Shown here piece by piece: positions 34,121 through 41,364 of a stretch of DNA of 42,323 nucleotides (within the stretch, counting starts at the first letter, position 1; each line of letters begins with the position of its first letter). A program made the translations under genes and the position numbers. The DNA is from Pseudonocardiaceae bacterium (GTDB taxonomy: Bacteria > Actinomycetota > Actinomycetes > Mycobacteriales > Pseudonocardiaceae). Location: NCBI GenBank assembly GCA_009379845.1, contig WHSZ01000055.1, forward strand, positions 1 through 42,323, in the 5' to 3' direction. The notes beneath the pieces were generated by a model. The model was not told the DNA's origin and did no database searches. It saw nothing but the letters and a program-made list of their open reading frames with translations.

Positions 34121-35284
34121 GTGGCGAGGGACTACTACGGCACGCTCGGGGTACGCAAGGACGCCTCGGACAGCGACATCAAGCGCGCGTACCGCAAGCT
34201 CGCACGCGAGCTGCATCCGGACGTGAACCCCAGTGAGGACGCGCAGCAGCGCTTCGCCGAGGTCACGACGGCATACGAAGTGCTCTCCGACCCGAAGAAG
34301 CGCAAGATCGTCGACCTCGGCGGGGACCCCATGGACGGTGGTGCCAGCGCCGGCGGCGGTGGCGCGCGCGATCCGTTCGCGGGCTTCGGCGGGTTGTCCG
34401 ACATCATGGACGCCTTCTTCGGCGGCGGTGGGGGCGCGGCCGGTGGCCGCGGCCCGCGTAGCCGCGTGCAGCCCGGCTCGGACGCGCTCATCCGGATGCG
34501 GATGACACTGGAGGAATGCCTGGAAGGCGTTGACCGCGAGATCACCGTGGACACCGCCATCCTGTGCGAGAACTGCACGGGTTCCGGCTCGGAGAAGGGC
34601 AGCGGCTCGCAGACCTGTGACACCTGCTCAGGGATGGGCGAGGTGCAGTCCGTGCAGCGGACCCTGCTCGGCCAGGTGGTCACCGCGCGCCCGTGCCCGG
34701 TGTGCCGTGGGCTCGGCGAGGTGATCGTGGATCCGTGCCGGCAGTGCGGCGGCGACGGCAGGGTGCGGGCGCGACGCGACGTGAAGGTGCGAATTCCACC
34801 AGGCGTCGCGGACGGTATGCGGATCCGGCTAAGCGGGCAGGGCGAGGTTGGCCCCGGCGGTGGCCCGGCAGGCGACCTTTACGTCGAGGTGGACGAGGAG
34901 CCACACCACACATTCGAGCGAGAAGGCACCGACCTGCACTGCACGATCCAGGTGCCGGTCACGGTGGCCGCGCTCGGTGCGACGCTGCCGCTGGACACCC
35001 TGGACGGCACCGAGGACCTCGAGCTCGAACCGGGCACCCAGCCGAACGCCGAGCTGCGGTTGACCGGCAAGGGCATGCCGAGGCTGCGCTCGTCCGGCCG
35101 GGTCGACGGCCGCGGCGACCTGCACGTGCACATCCAGGTCGAAGTGCCGACCAGGCTGGACGCGCGGCAGAGCGAGCTGCTGCGCGAGCTGGCCAGCTTG
35201 CGCGGCGAGGAGGAGCCGACGCTGGCAAGCAGCAACGGCAGCCGTGGGCACGGGCTGTTCTCCCGGCTGCGTACCCGGCGCTAG
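34121..35284 (+). CDS. dnaJ: chaperone DnaJ (DnaJ2 type)
   Basis: The 387-residue full-length type I J-protein stimulates DnaK. The J domain has the HPD motif in LARELHPDVNPSEDAQQRF. A Gly/Phe-rich region (GGGGARDPFAGFGG) follows, then four zinc-finger repeats: CENCTGSGSEKG, CDTCSGMGEV, CPVCRGLGEV and CRQCGGDGRV, and a C-terminal client-binding domain. GTG 34121 follows ACAGGAGGGCAAGTAGACG. The hrcA neighbour marks it as the DnaJ2 paralogue; the grpE-linked DnaJ1 would be elsewhere. rsmE starts nine bases later. Confidence 0.97.
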   Translation: MARDYYGTLGVRKDASDSDIKRAYRKLARELHPDVNPSEDAQQRFAEVTTAYEVLSDPKKRKIVDLGGDPMDGGASAGGGGARDPFAGFGGLSDIMDAFFGGGGGAAGGRGPRSRVQPGSDALIRMRMTLEECLEGVDREITVDTAILCENCTGSGSEKGSGSQTCDTCSGMGEVQSVQRTLLGQVVTARPCPVCRGLGEVIVDPCRQCGGDGRVRARRDVKVRIPPGVADGMRIRLSGQGEVGPGGGPAGDLYVEVDEEPHHTFEREGTDLHCTIQVPVTVAALGATLPLDTLDGTEDLELEPGTQPNAELRLTGKGMPRLRSSGRVDGRGDLHVHIQVEVPTRLDARQSELLRELASLRGEEEPTLASSNGSRGHGLFSRLRTRR

Positions 35285-35293
35285 GCCGGTGCG

Positions 35294-36076
35294 GTGACCG
35301 AAGGCGCGGCCACCCCGCCGGTGTTCCTGGCCGACGGGCTGCCGGCCGGCGAGCACGCGGTGCTGGACGGCGAGCAGGCCCGGCACGCGATGACCGTGCG
35401 CCGGATGCGGGCCGGCGAGCAGCTGGTGCTCTCCGACGGCGCGGGCGGGCTCGCGGACTGTGTGATCGACGCGGTACGTCCCGGCCGAGCGCCCGTCGTC
35501 GAGTTGCGGGTGCTGCGCAGCCGCTCGGTGCCGGCCCCGCGGCCGAGGGTGGTCGTGGTGCAGGCACTGGTGAAAGGCGATCGCGGTGAGCTGGCCGTCG
35601 AGCTGGCCACCGAGGCGGGCGCGGACGTGATCGTGCCGTGGCAGGCCGCGCGGTGCGTGGCGCGCTGGGACGACGGCACGCGTGCCGACAAGGCGCTCGC
35701 CCGCTGGCGCGGTACCGCCAGGGCCGCAGCCAAGCAGGCTCGCAGGGCGTGGGTACCGGAGGTGCGCGAGCCGGTACGCACGCCGGAGCTGGCGGCTTCG
35801 CTGCGCTCCGGCTGGCACGGGGTGGTGCTCGAGGCGGGCGCGGTGTGCTCGCTGGACGAGGTCGCGTTGCCGGGCGAGGGTGAGCTGGCGCTGATCGTCG
35901 GGCCGGAAGGCGGGGTTTCCGCCGATGAGCTCGACATGCTACGGGCGGCCGGCGCGACGCCCGCCCGGTTGGGCGCAACCGTGCTACGCGCCTCCAGCGC
36001 CGCTGCCGTGGCGCTCGGCGCGATAGGCGTACTGACCGGCAGGTGGCGAACTTCCGCCCCCGACGGTGGCGGTTAA
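35294..36076 (+). CDS. rsmE: 16S rRNA (uracil-1498-N3)-methyltransferase
   Basis: The 260-residue SPOUT methyltransferase modifies U1498 of 16S rRNA. The N-terminal PUA-like part has GEQARHAMTVRRMRAGEQLV, followed by QALVKGDRGELAVELATEAG, and RWRGTARAAAKQARRAWVPE. The trefoil-knot SAM site is LALIVGPEGGVSADELDMLR then GATPARLGATVLRASSAAAVA. GTG 35294 lies nine bases after dnaJ, matching the common actinobacterial hrcA-dnaJ-rsmE operon. A hairpin 55 bases past the stop (36131-36149) may end the transcript. Confidence 0.96.
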   Translation: MTEGAATPPVFLADGLPAGEHAVLDGEQARHAMTVRRMRAGEQLVLSDGAGGLADCVIDAVRPGRAPVVELRVLRSRSVPAPRPRVVVVQALVKGDRGELAVELATEAGADVIVPWQAARCVARWDDGTRADKALARWRGTARAAAKQARRAWVPEVREPVRTPELAASLRSGWHGVVLEAGAVCSLDEVALPGEGELALIVGPEGGVSADELDMLRAAGATPARLGATVLRASSAAAVALGAIGVLTGRWRTSAPDGGG

Positions 36077-36449
36077 CACGGGCAACGGGTTAGGCTTGGA
36101 TAGGAACGGACCGCATAGATTTGTACGCGTAGCGGGATGACACCCCGCTGAGCATCGAGTCTCCGCCGGACACCTCCCCCTCGGTCCGGCGGCGCCGCGT
36201 CGCGGTGGAGCGACCCCCAGGCTTCATCGCGACGCGGCCACCCCCTGTTCGGTGCTGTAGGCACCTTCGCGGTATCCAATGTCTATTGGGAGGCCGAGCC
36301 CCCATACCCCCCCACGTGCGCGCGGCTTCGCCGCGCTGCTTGGCGTTACGTGGTTCTTGGGCGCATGAGCGCTGCGCGCCATGCGCGAGTGGCGCGGGGC
36401 AGGGGCGCGGTGGTCCGGGGCCGCCCGCGTGCGTGGTGATTCCGGGATA

Positions 36450-36473
36450 CCCCAATATGGATGCATATTGGGG
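36450..36473. terminator. 10-bp perfect stem with GATG loop
   Basis: CCCCAATATG, loop GATG, CATATTGGGG. The strongest simple hairpin of the gap, it lies 52 bases before the HIT gene start. It has an AT core unlike the GC stems around it. As a terminator it would block readthrough into the HIT gene; its role is uncertain because no U-tract follows. Confidence 0.5.
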
Positions 36474-36483
36474 CTTGGTGTGC

Positions 36484-36503
36484 GGGTGGGCAGGGTGTCG
36501 GGG
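36484..36503 (+). promoter_or_regulatory. G-quadruplex motif in the HIT gene leader
   Basis: GGG-T-GGG-CA-GGG-TGTC-GGGG on the coding strand satisfies the standard four-run rule with loops of 1, 2 and 4 bases. It ends 21 bases before the start codon, close to the ribosome-binding region, so folding in the mRNA could affect translation. In so GC-rich a genome, chance occurrence is not negligible. Confidence 0.45.
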
Positions 36504-36524
36504 CGTCCGGTTAGCCTGCCGGGC

Positions 36525-36899
36525 ATGAGCGAAAACGAGACCCTGTTCAGTCGCATCATCAAGCGGGAGATTCCGGCGGACATCGTCTACGAAACCGAGC
36601 GGGTCATCGCCTTCCGGGACATCAACGCGCAGGCCAGCACCCACATTCTGGTGGTGCCGAAGGCGGTGTACCGCAACGCGCTCGAACTTGCCGAGGCGGA
36701 TCCCGGGCTGCTCGCCGAGCTGACCAAATCAGCTGCCGCGGTCGCCAAACAGGAAGGTATCGGTGAATCCGGATACCGGATGGTGTTCAACACCGACGCG
36801 GACGCCGGCCAGACCGTGTTCCACGTGCACCTGCACCTCCTCGGCGGTGAGCAGCTGGGCTTTTTCGGTCGCCCGTCCGGGCCCGAACAGCTGGGCTGA
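36525..36899 (+). CDS. HIT family protein (HinT-like)
   Basis: The 124-residue HIT protein starts at ATG 36525 (MSENETLFSRIIKREIPADI). HinT-type marks are FRDINAQASTHILVVPKA, GYRMVFNTDADAGQTVFHVH and the catalytic histidine triad HVHLHLLGG (H-phi-H-phi-H). These enzymes hydrolyse adenosine phosphoramidates and acyl-adenylates. The Leu-Gly-Gly after the triad and the length are typical of the Hint branch. phoH begins 27 bases after its stop, so the two are probably cotranscribed. The leader contains a G-quadruplex motif. Confidence 0.94.
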   Translation: MSENETLFSRIIKREIPADIVYETERVIAFRDINAQASTHILVVPKAVYRNALELAEADPGLLAELTKSAAAVAKQEGIGESGYRMVFNTDADAGQTVFHVHLHLLGGEQLGFFGRPSGPEQLG

Positions 36900-36926
36900 C
36901 GGCTAATACGGTGGGCGACCGCGCGC

Positions 36927-38144
36927 ATGGCGGCTAGCATCGGCATTGACCAGAACAGACACGAGCACGACGCGCAGCGTAGAAAGCAGGCCCGAGAGCA
37001 CGTGGCCGGAACCGCACAGGGTAGAGCCGCCCAACCCACCGAGATCCCGACTAACGACACGACCGCGGCCCATTCGAATGCCGCCCATCCGAATGGCGCC
37101 CATTCGGATCCGGCCCATCCGAACTCGGCTCATTCGGAGCCTGCCCATTCGGAGCCTGCAGAGTCCAGGTTCGCGGTCCCGGACGGCACCGTGCTCACCT
37201 TGCTCGGTTCAGCGGACGAGAACCTCCGCGTTGCCGAGGAGCTGCTGGATGCCGACGTGCACGTGCGGGGTAACGAGGTCACGCTGACCGGGGCGCCGGC
37301 CGATGTCGCGTTCGCCGAACGGGTGTTCGCCGAGCTGACCACCCTGGCCGGTCGTGGCCAGCACGTCGGCCCGGACACCGTCCGGCGCACCGTGTCCATG
37401 CTCTCCGCGAACCACAGCGAGTCCCCTGCCGAGGTGCTCAGCCTCAACATCCTGTCGAGGCGCGGCCGCACCATTCGCCCGAAGACCCTGAACCAGAAGC
37501 GTTACGTCGACGCGATCGACGAGCACACCGTGGTGTTCGGCATCGGGCCAGCCGGAACCGGCAAGACCTACCTCGCGATGGCGAAGTCGGTGCAGGCGCT
37601 GCAGGCCAAGACCGTGAACCGGATCATCCTGACCAGGCCCGCGGTCGAGGCAGGTGAGCGGCTTGGTTACCTGCCGGGCACGCTGTACGAGAAGATCGAC
37701 CCATACCTGCGGCCGCTGTACGACGCGCTGCACGACATGATCGACCCGGAGTCGATCCCGCGGCTGACCCAGGCCGGCACCATCGAGGTCGCGCCGCTTG
37801 CCTACATGCGCGGGCGCACGTTGAACGACGCGTTCATCATCCTTGATGAGGCGCAGAACACCACGCCCGAGCAGATGAAGATGTTCCTCACCCGCCTCGG
37901 GTTCGGCTCGAAGATCGTGGTCACCGGCGACATCACCCAGGTCGACCTGCCAGGTGGGCAGCGAAGCGGGCTGCGGGTCGTCCGGGAGATCCTGGAAGGC
38001 GTGGACGACGTGAACTTCTCCATGCTGACCAGCAGCGACGTGGTGAGACACAAGCTGGTTGGCGATATCGTGGACGCCTACGACCGCTGGCAGGCCGACC
38101 AGGAGAGCCCCATGCAGGAGAGGCCCAGGCGGGAGAGCCGTTGA
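36927..38144 (+). CDS. phoH: PhoH-like ATPase with N-terminal His pentapeptide repeat
   Basis: The 405-residue PhoH-family P-loop ATPase, thought to act as an RNA helicase-like partner of YbeY, has Walker A FGIGPAGTGKTYLAMAKSVQ, then RPAVEAGERLGYLPGTLYEK, Walker B FIILDEAQNTTPEQ and VVTGDITQVDLPGGQRSGL. The N-terminal 80 residues are unusual: six pentapeptides of the form A-H-[SP]-[NDE]-x place His at 49, 54, 59, 64, 69 and 74. ATG 36927 has only a modest GGTGGG site; GTG 37002 would give a shorter protein still containing the repeat. Its stop overlaps the ybeY start. Confidence 0.94.
   Translation: MAASIGIDQNRHEHDAQRRKQAREHVAGTAQGRAAQPTEIPTNDTTAAHSNAAHPNGAHSDPAHPNSAHSEPAHSEPAESRFAVPDGTVLTLLGSADENLRVAEELLDADVHVRGNEVTLTGAPADVAFAERVFAELTTLAGRGQHVGPDTVRRTVSMLSANHSESPAEVLSLNILSRRGRTIRPKTLNQKRYVDAIDEHTVVFGIGPAGTGKTYLAMAKSVQALQAKTVNRIILTRPAVEAGERLGYLPGTLYEKIDPYLRPLYDALHDMIDPESIPRLTQAGTIEVAPLAYMRGRTLNDAFIILDEAQNTTPEQMKMFLTRLGFGSKIVVTGDITQVDLPGGQRSGLRVVREILEGVDDVNFSMLTSSDVVRHKLVGDIVDAYDRWQADQESPMQERPRRESR
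37068..37157 (+). repeat. 15-bp tandem repeat coding six AHxxx pentapeptides in PhoH
   Basis: Six 15-base units of the type GCCCATTCGGAGCCT run through codons 48-77 of phoH, giving AHSNA, AHPNG, AHSDP, AHPNS, AHSEP, AHSEP. The last two units are near identical in DNA, suggesting recent duplication, while the earlier ones have drifted but keep the histidine in each. Confidence 0.85.
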
Positions 38145-38713
38145 GCATCGAGATCGCCAACGAGTCGGGGGCCAAGGTCGACGAGGCCTCGATCGTCTCC
38201 GCCGCACGATTCGCGCTGGACAGGATGAGCGTCAGCCCGCTGGCCGAGCTGTCCATCTCGCTGGTCGAGCTGGAAACCATGGGTGATCTGAACGCCCGGT
38301 GGATGGATGTGGAAGGCCCGACCGACGTGCTGGCCTTTCCGATGGACGAGTTGGACTCCGCGCGGCGCCCGGATGCGGCGGAGTCCTCCACGGCGCTGCT
38401 TGGCGACATCGTGCTGTGCCCGGCGTACGCGAAGGAGCAGGCGCGTACCGCGGGGCACTCGTTGCTCGAGGAGCTGCACATCCTGACCGTGCACGGGGTG
38501 CTGCATCTGCTCGGCTACGACCACGCGGAACCGGCCGAGGAGCGAGAGATGTTCTCGCTGCAGAAGCGGATCCTGGCCGACTTCCAGTCGGCGCGTAGCG
38601 CGGCGCGTCGCCGGGCCGCCCAGCGGGACGCGGACGATCAGCTGCTCGGCGCGGTCGGCCTCGGCGAGTCGTCCGGGTTCGGCGAACGGCCACCGGGAGG
38701 TCGGCAGCGGTAG
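38141..38713 (+). CDS. ybeY: endoribonuclease YbeY
   Basis: The 190-residue zinc-dependent RNase works in 16S rRNA 3' processing and ribosome quality control. The start is TTG 38141 (MSIEIANESGAKVDEASIVS), overlapping the phoH stop. The zinc triad is in TVHGVLHLLGYDHAEP (H-x3-H-x5-H); other marks are NARWMDVEGPTDVLAFPMDE and LLGDIVLCPAYAKEQA. It is longer than the E. coli protein owing to an Arg/Ala-rich and Gly-rich tail after residue 155. phoH-ybeY-CNNM is a conserved order. Confidence 0.96.
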   Translation: MSIEIANESGAKVDEASIVSAARFALDRMSVSPLAELSISLVELETMGDLNARWMDVEGPTDVLAFPMDELDSARRPDAAESSTALLGDIVLCPAYAKEQARTAGHSLLEELHILTVHGVLHLLGYDHAEPAEEREMFSLQKRILADFQSARSAARRRAAQRDADDQLLGAVGLGESSGFGERPPGGRQR

Positions 38714-38744
38714 ACACCATCCGGTTACCGAGAAGGGTCGAACA

Positions 38745-40094
38745 GTGACGTCGGGGTCGGCAACCCTTTTGGCGCTCGCGGTCGCACTGGTGCTGCTGGC
38801 TGGCATGTTCGCGTGCGCGGACGCCGCACTGTCCGCGGTATCCAGCGCGCGGGTGGATGGCCTTGTGCGGCAACGCCGTGCGGGGGCCCGGCAGCTGGCC
38901 GCGGTGGTCGCCGAGCGGCCCCGGCACATGAGCCTGCTGCTGCTGTTGCGGCTGAGCTGCGAACTACTCGCTACCGTGCTGGTAACCCTGATGTGCGTCC
39001 GGGAGATCCAGCCGGTCTGGCTCGGCGTGCTGATCGCCGCGGTCAGCATGATCGTGATCAGCTACGTGCTCGTCGGCGTCGGGCCACGCACGATCGGCCT
39101 GCAACATCCGTACGGCGTCGGATTGGTCGCCGCGGGTCCGGTGCGGGCACTCGGTTCGGTTCTCGGGCCGCTGAGCAGGCTGCTGATCGTGATCGGCAAC
39201 GCGATCACCCCCGGCAAGGGCTTCCGCGAGGGGCCGTTCTCCTCCGAGGTGGAACTGCGCGAGCTGGTGGACATGGCCGGGGCGTCCGGTGTCGTGGACG
39301 AGGGCGAGCGGGAGATGATCCACTCGGTTTTCGAGCTGGGGGACACCGTCGCTCGCGAGGTGATGGTGCCGCGCACCGAGATCGTCTGGATCGAACAGAC
39401 CAAGTCTTTACGGCAGGCGCTGGCGTTGTCGCTGCGCACCGGCTTCACCAGGGTGCCGGTGATCGGGGAGAGCGTTGACGAGATCCTGGGCGTGGTGAAC
39501 CTGAAGGATCTGACTCGGCGGTCCGTTGAGCTCAGCGAGGGCCAGCCGGCGGAGTGGCCTCGGGTGGCCGAAGTGATGCGGCCGGCGAGTTTCGTGCCGG
39601 ACAGCAAGCGTTTGGACGAGCTGCTCAAGGAGATGCAGCTGTCTCGCAATCACATGGCTATCGCGGTGGACGAGTACGGCGGCACCGCGGGACTGCTGAC
39701 CATCGAGGACATCCTGGAAGAGATCGTCGGCGAGATCACCGATGAGTCGGACACCGACGATCGTCCGCCCGTTGAGGAACTCGCCGACGGTTCGGTGCGG
39801 GTGAGCGCCCGGCTGTCGGTGGACGACCTCGGTGAGCTGTTCGACACCGAGTTCGACGAGGAGGATGTGGAAACCGTTGGTGGGCTGCTCGCGCAGCGTC
39901 TCGGCCGGGTGCCGCTGCCCGGATCGGAAGCCGAGACCGACGGGCTACGGTTGCATGCCGAAGGGGGCAAGGATCGGCGCGGCCGGATGCGTATCACAAC
40001 GGTCGTGGTGCGCCGCTCCGACGCCGGCAACGGCCGCCGGCCGGGATCGGCGACCGGGAACTTCGACGAGGACAGGAGCAGCACAGGTGGCTGA
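38745..40094 (+). CDS. CNNM/CorC family hemolysin-like protein
   Basis: The 449-residue membrane protein starts at GTG 38745 (MTSGSATLLALAVALVLLAG). A DUF21/CNNM domain with about four membrane helices (first LLALAVALVLLAGMFACADA) is followed by the acidic linker DMAGASGVVDEGEREMIHSV. A CBS pair has the MVPRTEIVWIEQTKSLRQAL signature and HMAIAVDEYGGTAGLLTIED, and a C-terminal CorC_HlyC transporter-associated domain follows. These proteins are linked to magnesium or cobalt efflux; the hemolysin name is historical. It overlaps the next gene by eight bases. It matches mycobacterial Rv2366c in place. Confidence 0.93.
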   Translation: MTSGSATLLALAVALVLLAGMFACADAALSAVSSARVDGLVRQRRAGARQLAAVVAERPRHMSLLLLLRLSCELLATVLVTLMCVREIQPVWLGVLIAAVSMIVISYVLVGVGPRTIGLQHPYGVGLVAAGPVRALGSVLGPLSRLLIVIGNAITPGKGFREGPFSSEVELRELVDMAGASGVVDEGEREMIHSVFELGDTVAREVMVPRTEIVWIEQTKSLRQALALSLRTGFTRVPVIGESVDEILGVVNLKDLTRRSVELSEGQPAEWPRVAEVMRPASFVPDSKRLDELLKEMQLSRNHMAIAVDEYGGTAGLLTIEDILEEIVGEITDESDTDDRPPVEELADGSVRVSARLSVDDLGELFDTEFDEEDVETVGGLLAQRLGRVPLPGSEAETDGLRLHAEGGKDRRGRMRITTVVVRRSDAGNGRRPGSATGNFDEDRSSTGG

Positions 40095-40413
40095 GCTCGA
40101 CCCGGAGGACGGCAAGATCGTGACCCTCGCCCGCTCGGCGCGAGCACGTACCGGGGCCGCCGAAGGCGCCGCGGTACGGGACACCGACGGCCGGACGTAT
40201 GCCGCGAGCACCGTGGCGCTGCCGTCCTTGCGGCTCACCGCGTTGCAGGCCGCGGTCGCGGCGGCGGTGGCGAGCGGAGCGGACGGGCTCGAAGCGGCCG
40301 CGGTGGTCAGCGAGGCGGCCGAGCTCGACGCGGAATCGGTGGCGGCGGTACGGGACATGAACGCGGGCGCCACGCTGCTGCTGGCCGACGGGTCGGGAGC
40401 GCTGCGCGACTGA
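40087..40413 (+). CDS. cytidine deaminase-like protein without catalytic motifs
   Basis: GTG 40087 opens a 108-residue protein (MAELDPEDGKIVTLARSARA) that overlaps the CNNM gene by eight bases. It matches the conserved small gene found between CNNM and era in actinobacteria (Rv2365c type). The fold resembles cytidine deaminase (RTGAAEGAAVRDTDGRTYAA, then LRLTALQAAVAAAVASGA), but the deaminase zinc motifs are missing: LTALQAA stands where (H/C)AE would be and there is no PCxxC. It has no cysteine or histidine at all, so it cannot be a zinc deaminase. Function unknown; perhaps a structural or ligand-binding role. Confidence 0.8.
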   Translation: MAELDPEDGKIVTLARSARARTGAAEGAAVRDTDGRTYAASTVALPSLRLTALQAAVAAAVASGADGLEAAAVVSEAAELDAESVAAVRDMNAGATLLLADGSGALRD

Positions 40414-40544
40414 TCGTGGCTATTTGGCGAGATGTCGCCGAACCATGGTTTCGACACGCGCCGCCATTGGTCGGTTTGGGTGATATCGACAGGGACGAAG
40501 GCGGCTAGGCTGAGTGCCGTCTCTGGCGACCGTGAGGTGTTCAG

Positions 40545-41360
40545 ATGAGCGACCAGCACGTTTCCGCCGCGCTGCCTCCGGGCGTCGACCTGGAGCGCCC
40601 CAACGCGGCACGCGTTTACGACTATCTGCTCGGCGGTTCCTGCAATTTCGAGATCGACCGTGCCTTCGGGAAGAACGTCGAGGATGTGTTCCCCGCGGCC
40701 AAGCAGGCCGCCCTGATCAACCGGGCCTTCCTGCGCAGGGCGGTGCATTTCCTTGCCGAGTCCGGGGTGCGCCAGTTCCTGGATCTGGGATCCGGAGTGC
40801 CCACGGTCGGTCACAGTCACGAGATCGCACAGCGGGTCGATCCGAGCTCCACGGTCGTGTACGTGGACATCGAGCCGGTGGCCGTGGCGCACAGCGAGCT
40901 GATCTTGCAGGACAACGATCGCGCGGCGATCGTGCAAGCCGATCTGCGGGAAACCGATGTGGTGCTCGGTGCGCCAGAAACCGTGCGGATGCTGGATTTC
41001 CGCGAGCCGATCGGGCTGCTGATGGTCTCGGTGCTCCCGTTCGTGCTTGACGAACACGACCCGGCCGGGATCATCGGACGGTACGCCGATGCGCTGCCGC
41101 CGGGTAGCTATCTCGCGGTGTCCCACGCCACCCTGGAAACTCCCGCGCCCGTGGATTCGATCGTCGAGATGTACAAGAACACATCAACGCCGGCCACCTT
41201 GCGGTCCCGCGAACACATCGACGCCCTGCTGCGGGGCTGGGAACTGGTCGAGCCTGGATTGGTGTACGCGCCGCAATGGCGCCCGGACAGCCCGGAAGAT
41301 GTAGGTGACGCGCCGGAATATTCGGCCAACTTCGCGGCCGTGGGCAGAAAGCGCCCGTAG
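40545..41360 (+). CDS. SAM-dependent methyltransferase, DUF574/Methyltransf_19 family (first copy)
   Basis: The 271-residue protein starts at ATG 40545 (MSDQHVSAALPPGVDLERPN). The family opening ARVYDYLLGGSCNFEIDR, then RAFLRRAVHFLAESGVRQFL with motif I LDLGSGVPTVG, VVYVDIEPVAVAHSELIL with the acidic SAM-ribose residue, and PGSYLAVSHATLE, are standard for these actinobacterial methyltransferases, often found in many copies per genome. Substrates are unknown. A paralogue follows four bases later with the same motifs. The start is 131 bases after the deaminase-like gene, so it probably has its own promoter. Confidence 0.9.
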   Translation: MSDQHVSAALPPGVDLERPNAARVYDYLLGGSCNFEIDRAFGKNVEDVFPAAKQAALINRAFLRRAVHFLAESGVRQFLDLGSGVPTVGHSHEIAQRVDPSSTVVYVDIEPVAVAHSELILQDNDRAAIVQADLRETDVVLGAPETVRMLDFREPIGLLMVSVLPFVLDEHDPAGIIGRYADALPPGSYLAVSHATLETPAPVDSIVEMYKNTSTPATLRSREHIDALLRGWELVEPGLVYAPQWRPDSPEDVGDAPEYSANFAAVGRKRP

Positions 41361-41364
41361 GCTC

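Larger units (their letters stand above)
36077..36524. other. 448-bp non-coding gap with a series of perfect hairpins
   Basis: No convincing gene lies here. Instead there are at least eight inverted repeats in succession: AGCGGG/CCCGCT (36131-36149), CCGCCGGAC/GTCCGGCGG (36163-36192), an 11-base pair of arms GCCGCGTCGCG/CGCGACGCGGC (36194-36238), GGTGC/GCACC (36251-36265), CCAAT/ATTGG (36276-36289), GCGCGGC/GCCGCGC with a TTC loop (36320-36336), GCGCATG/CATGCGC (36361-36386), and CCCCAATATG/CATATTGGGG (36450-36473). A minus-strand open frame (36224-36583) crosses several of these and is probably not translated. It could be a structured RNA, stacked terminators, or a dispersed repeat. Confidence 0.7.

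Noticed and set aside
36077..36524. tRNA or known riboswitch in the hairpin island
   Set aside because: No cloverleaf with a TTC-arm and anticodon arm and no known aptamer core could be matched; the TTC loop at 36327-36329 is only a three-base hairpin loop.
36224..36583. Minus-strand 119-codon frame in the hairpin island
   Set aside because: It spans several perfect inverted repeats and part of the HIT coding region, has no good ribosome site and shows no family I recognise; probably open by chance or as part of a repeat.
41305..41364. Upstream start for the second methyltransferase
   Set aside because: It overlaps the end of the first methyltransferase gene, while GTG 41365 sits four bases after that stop and gives equal-length paralogues.
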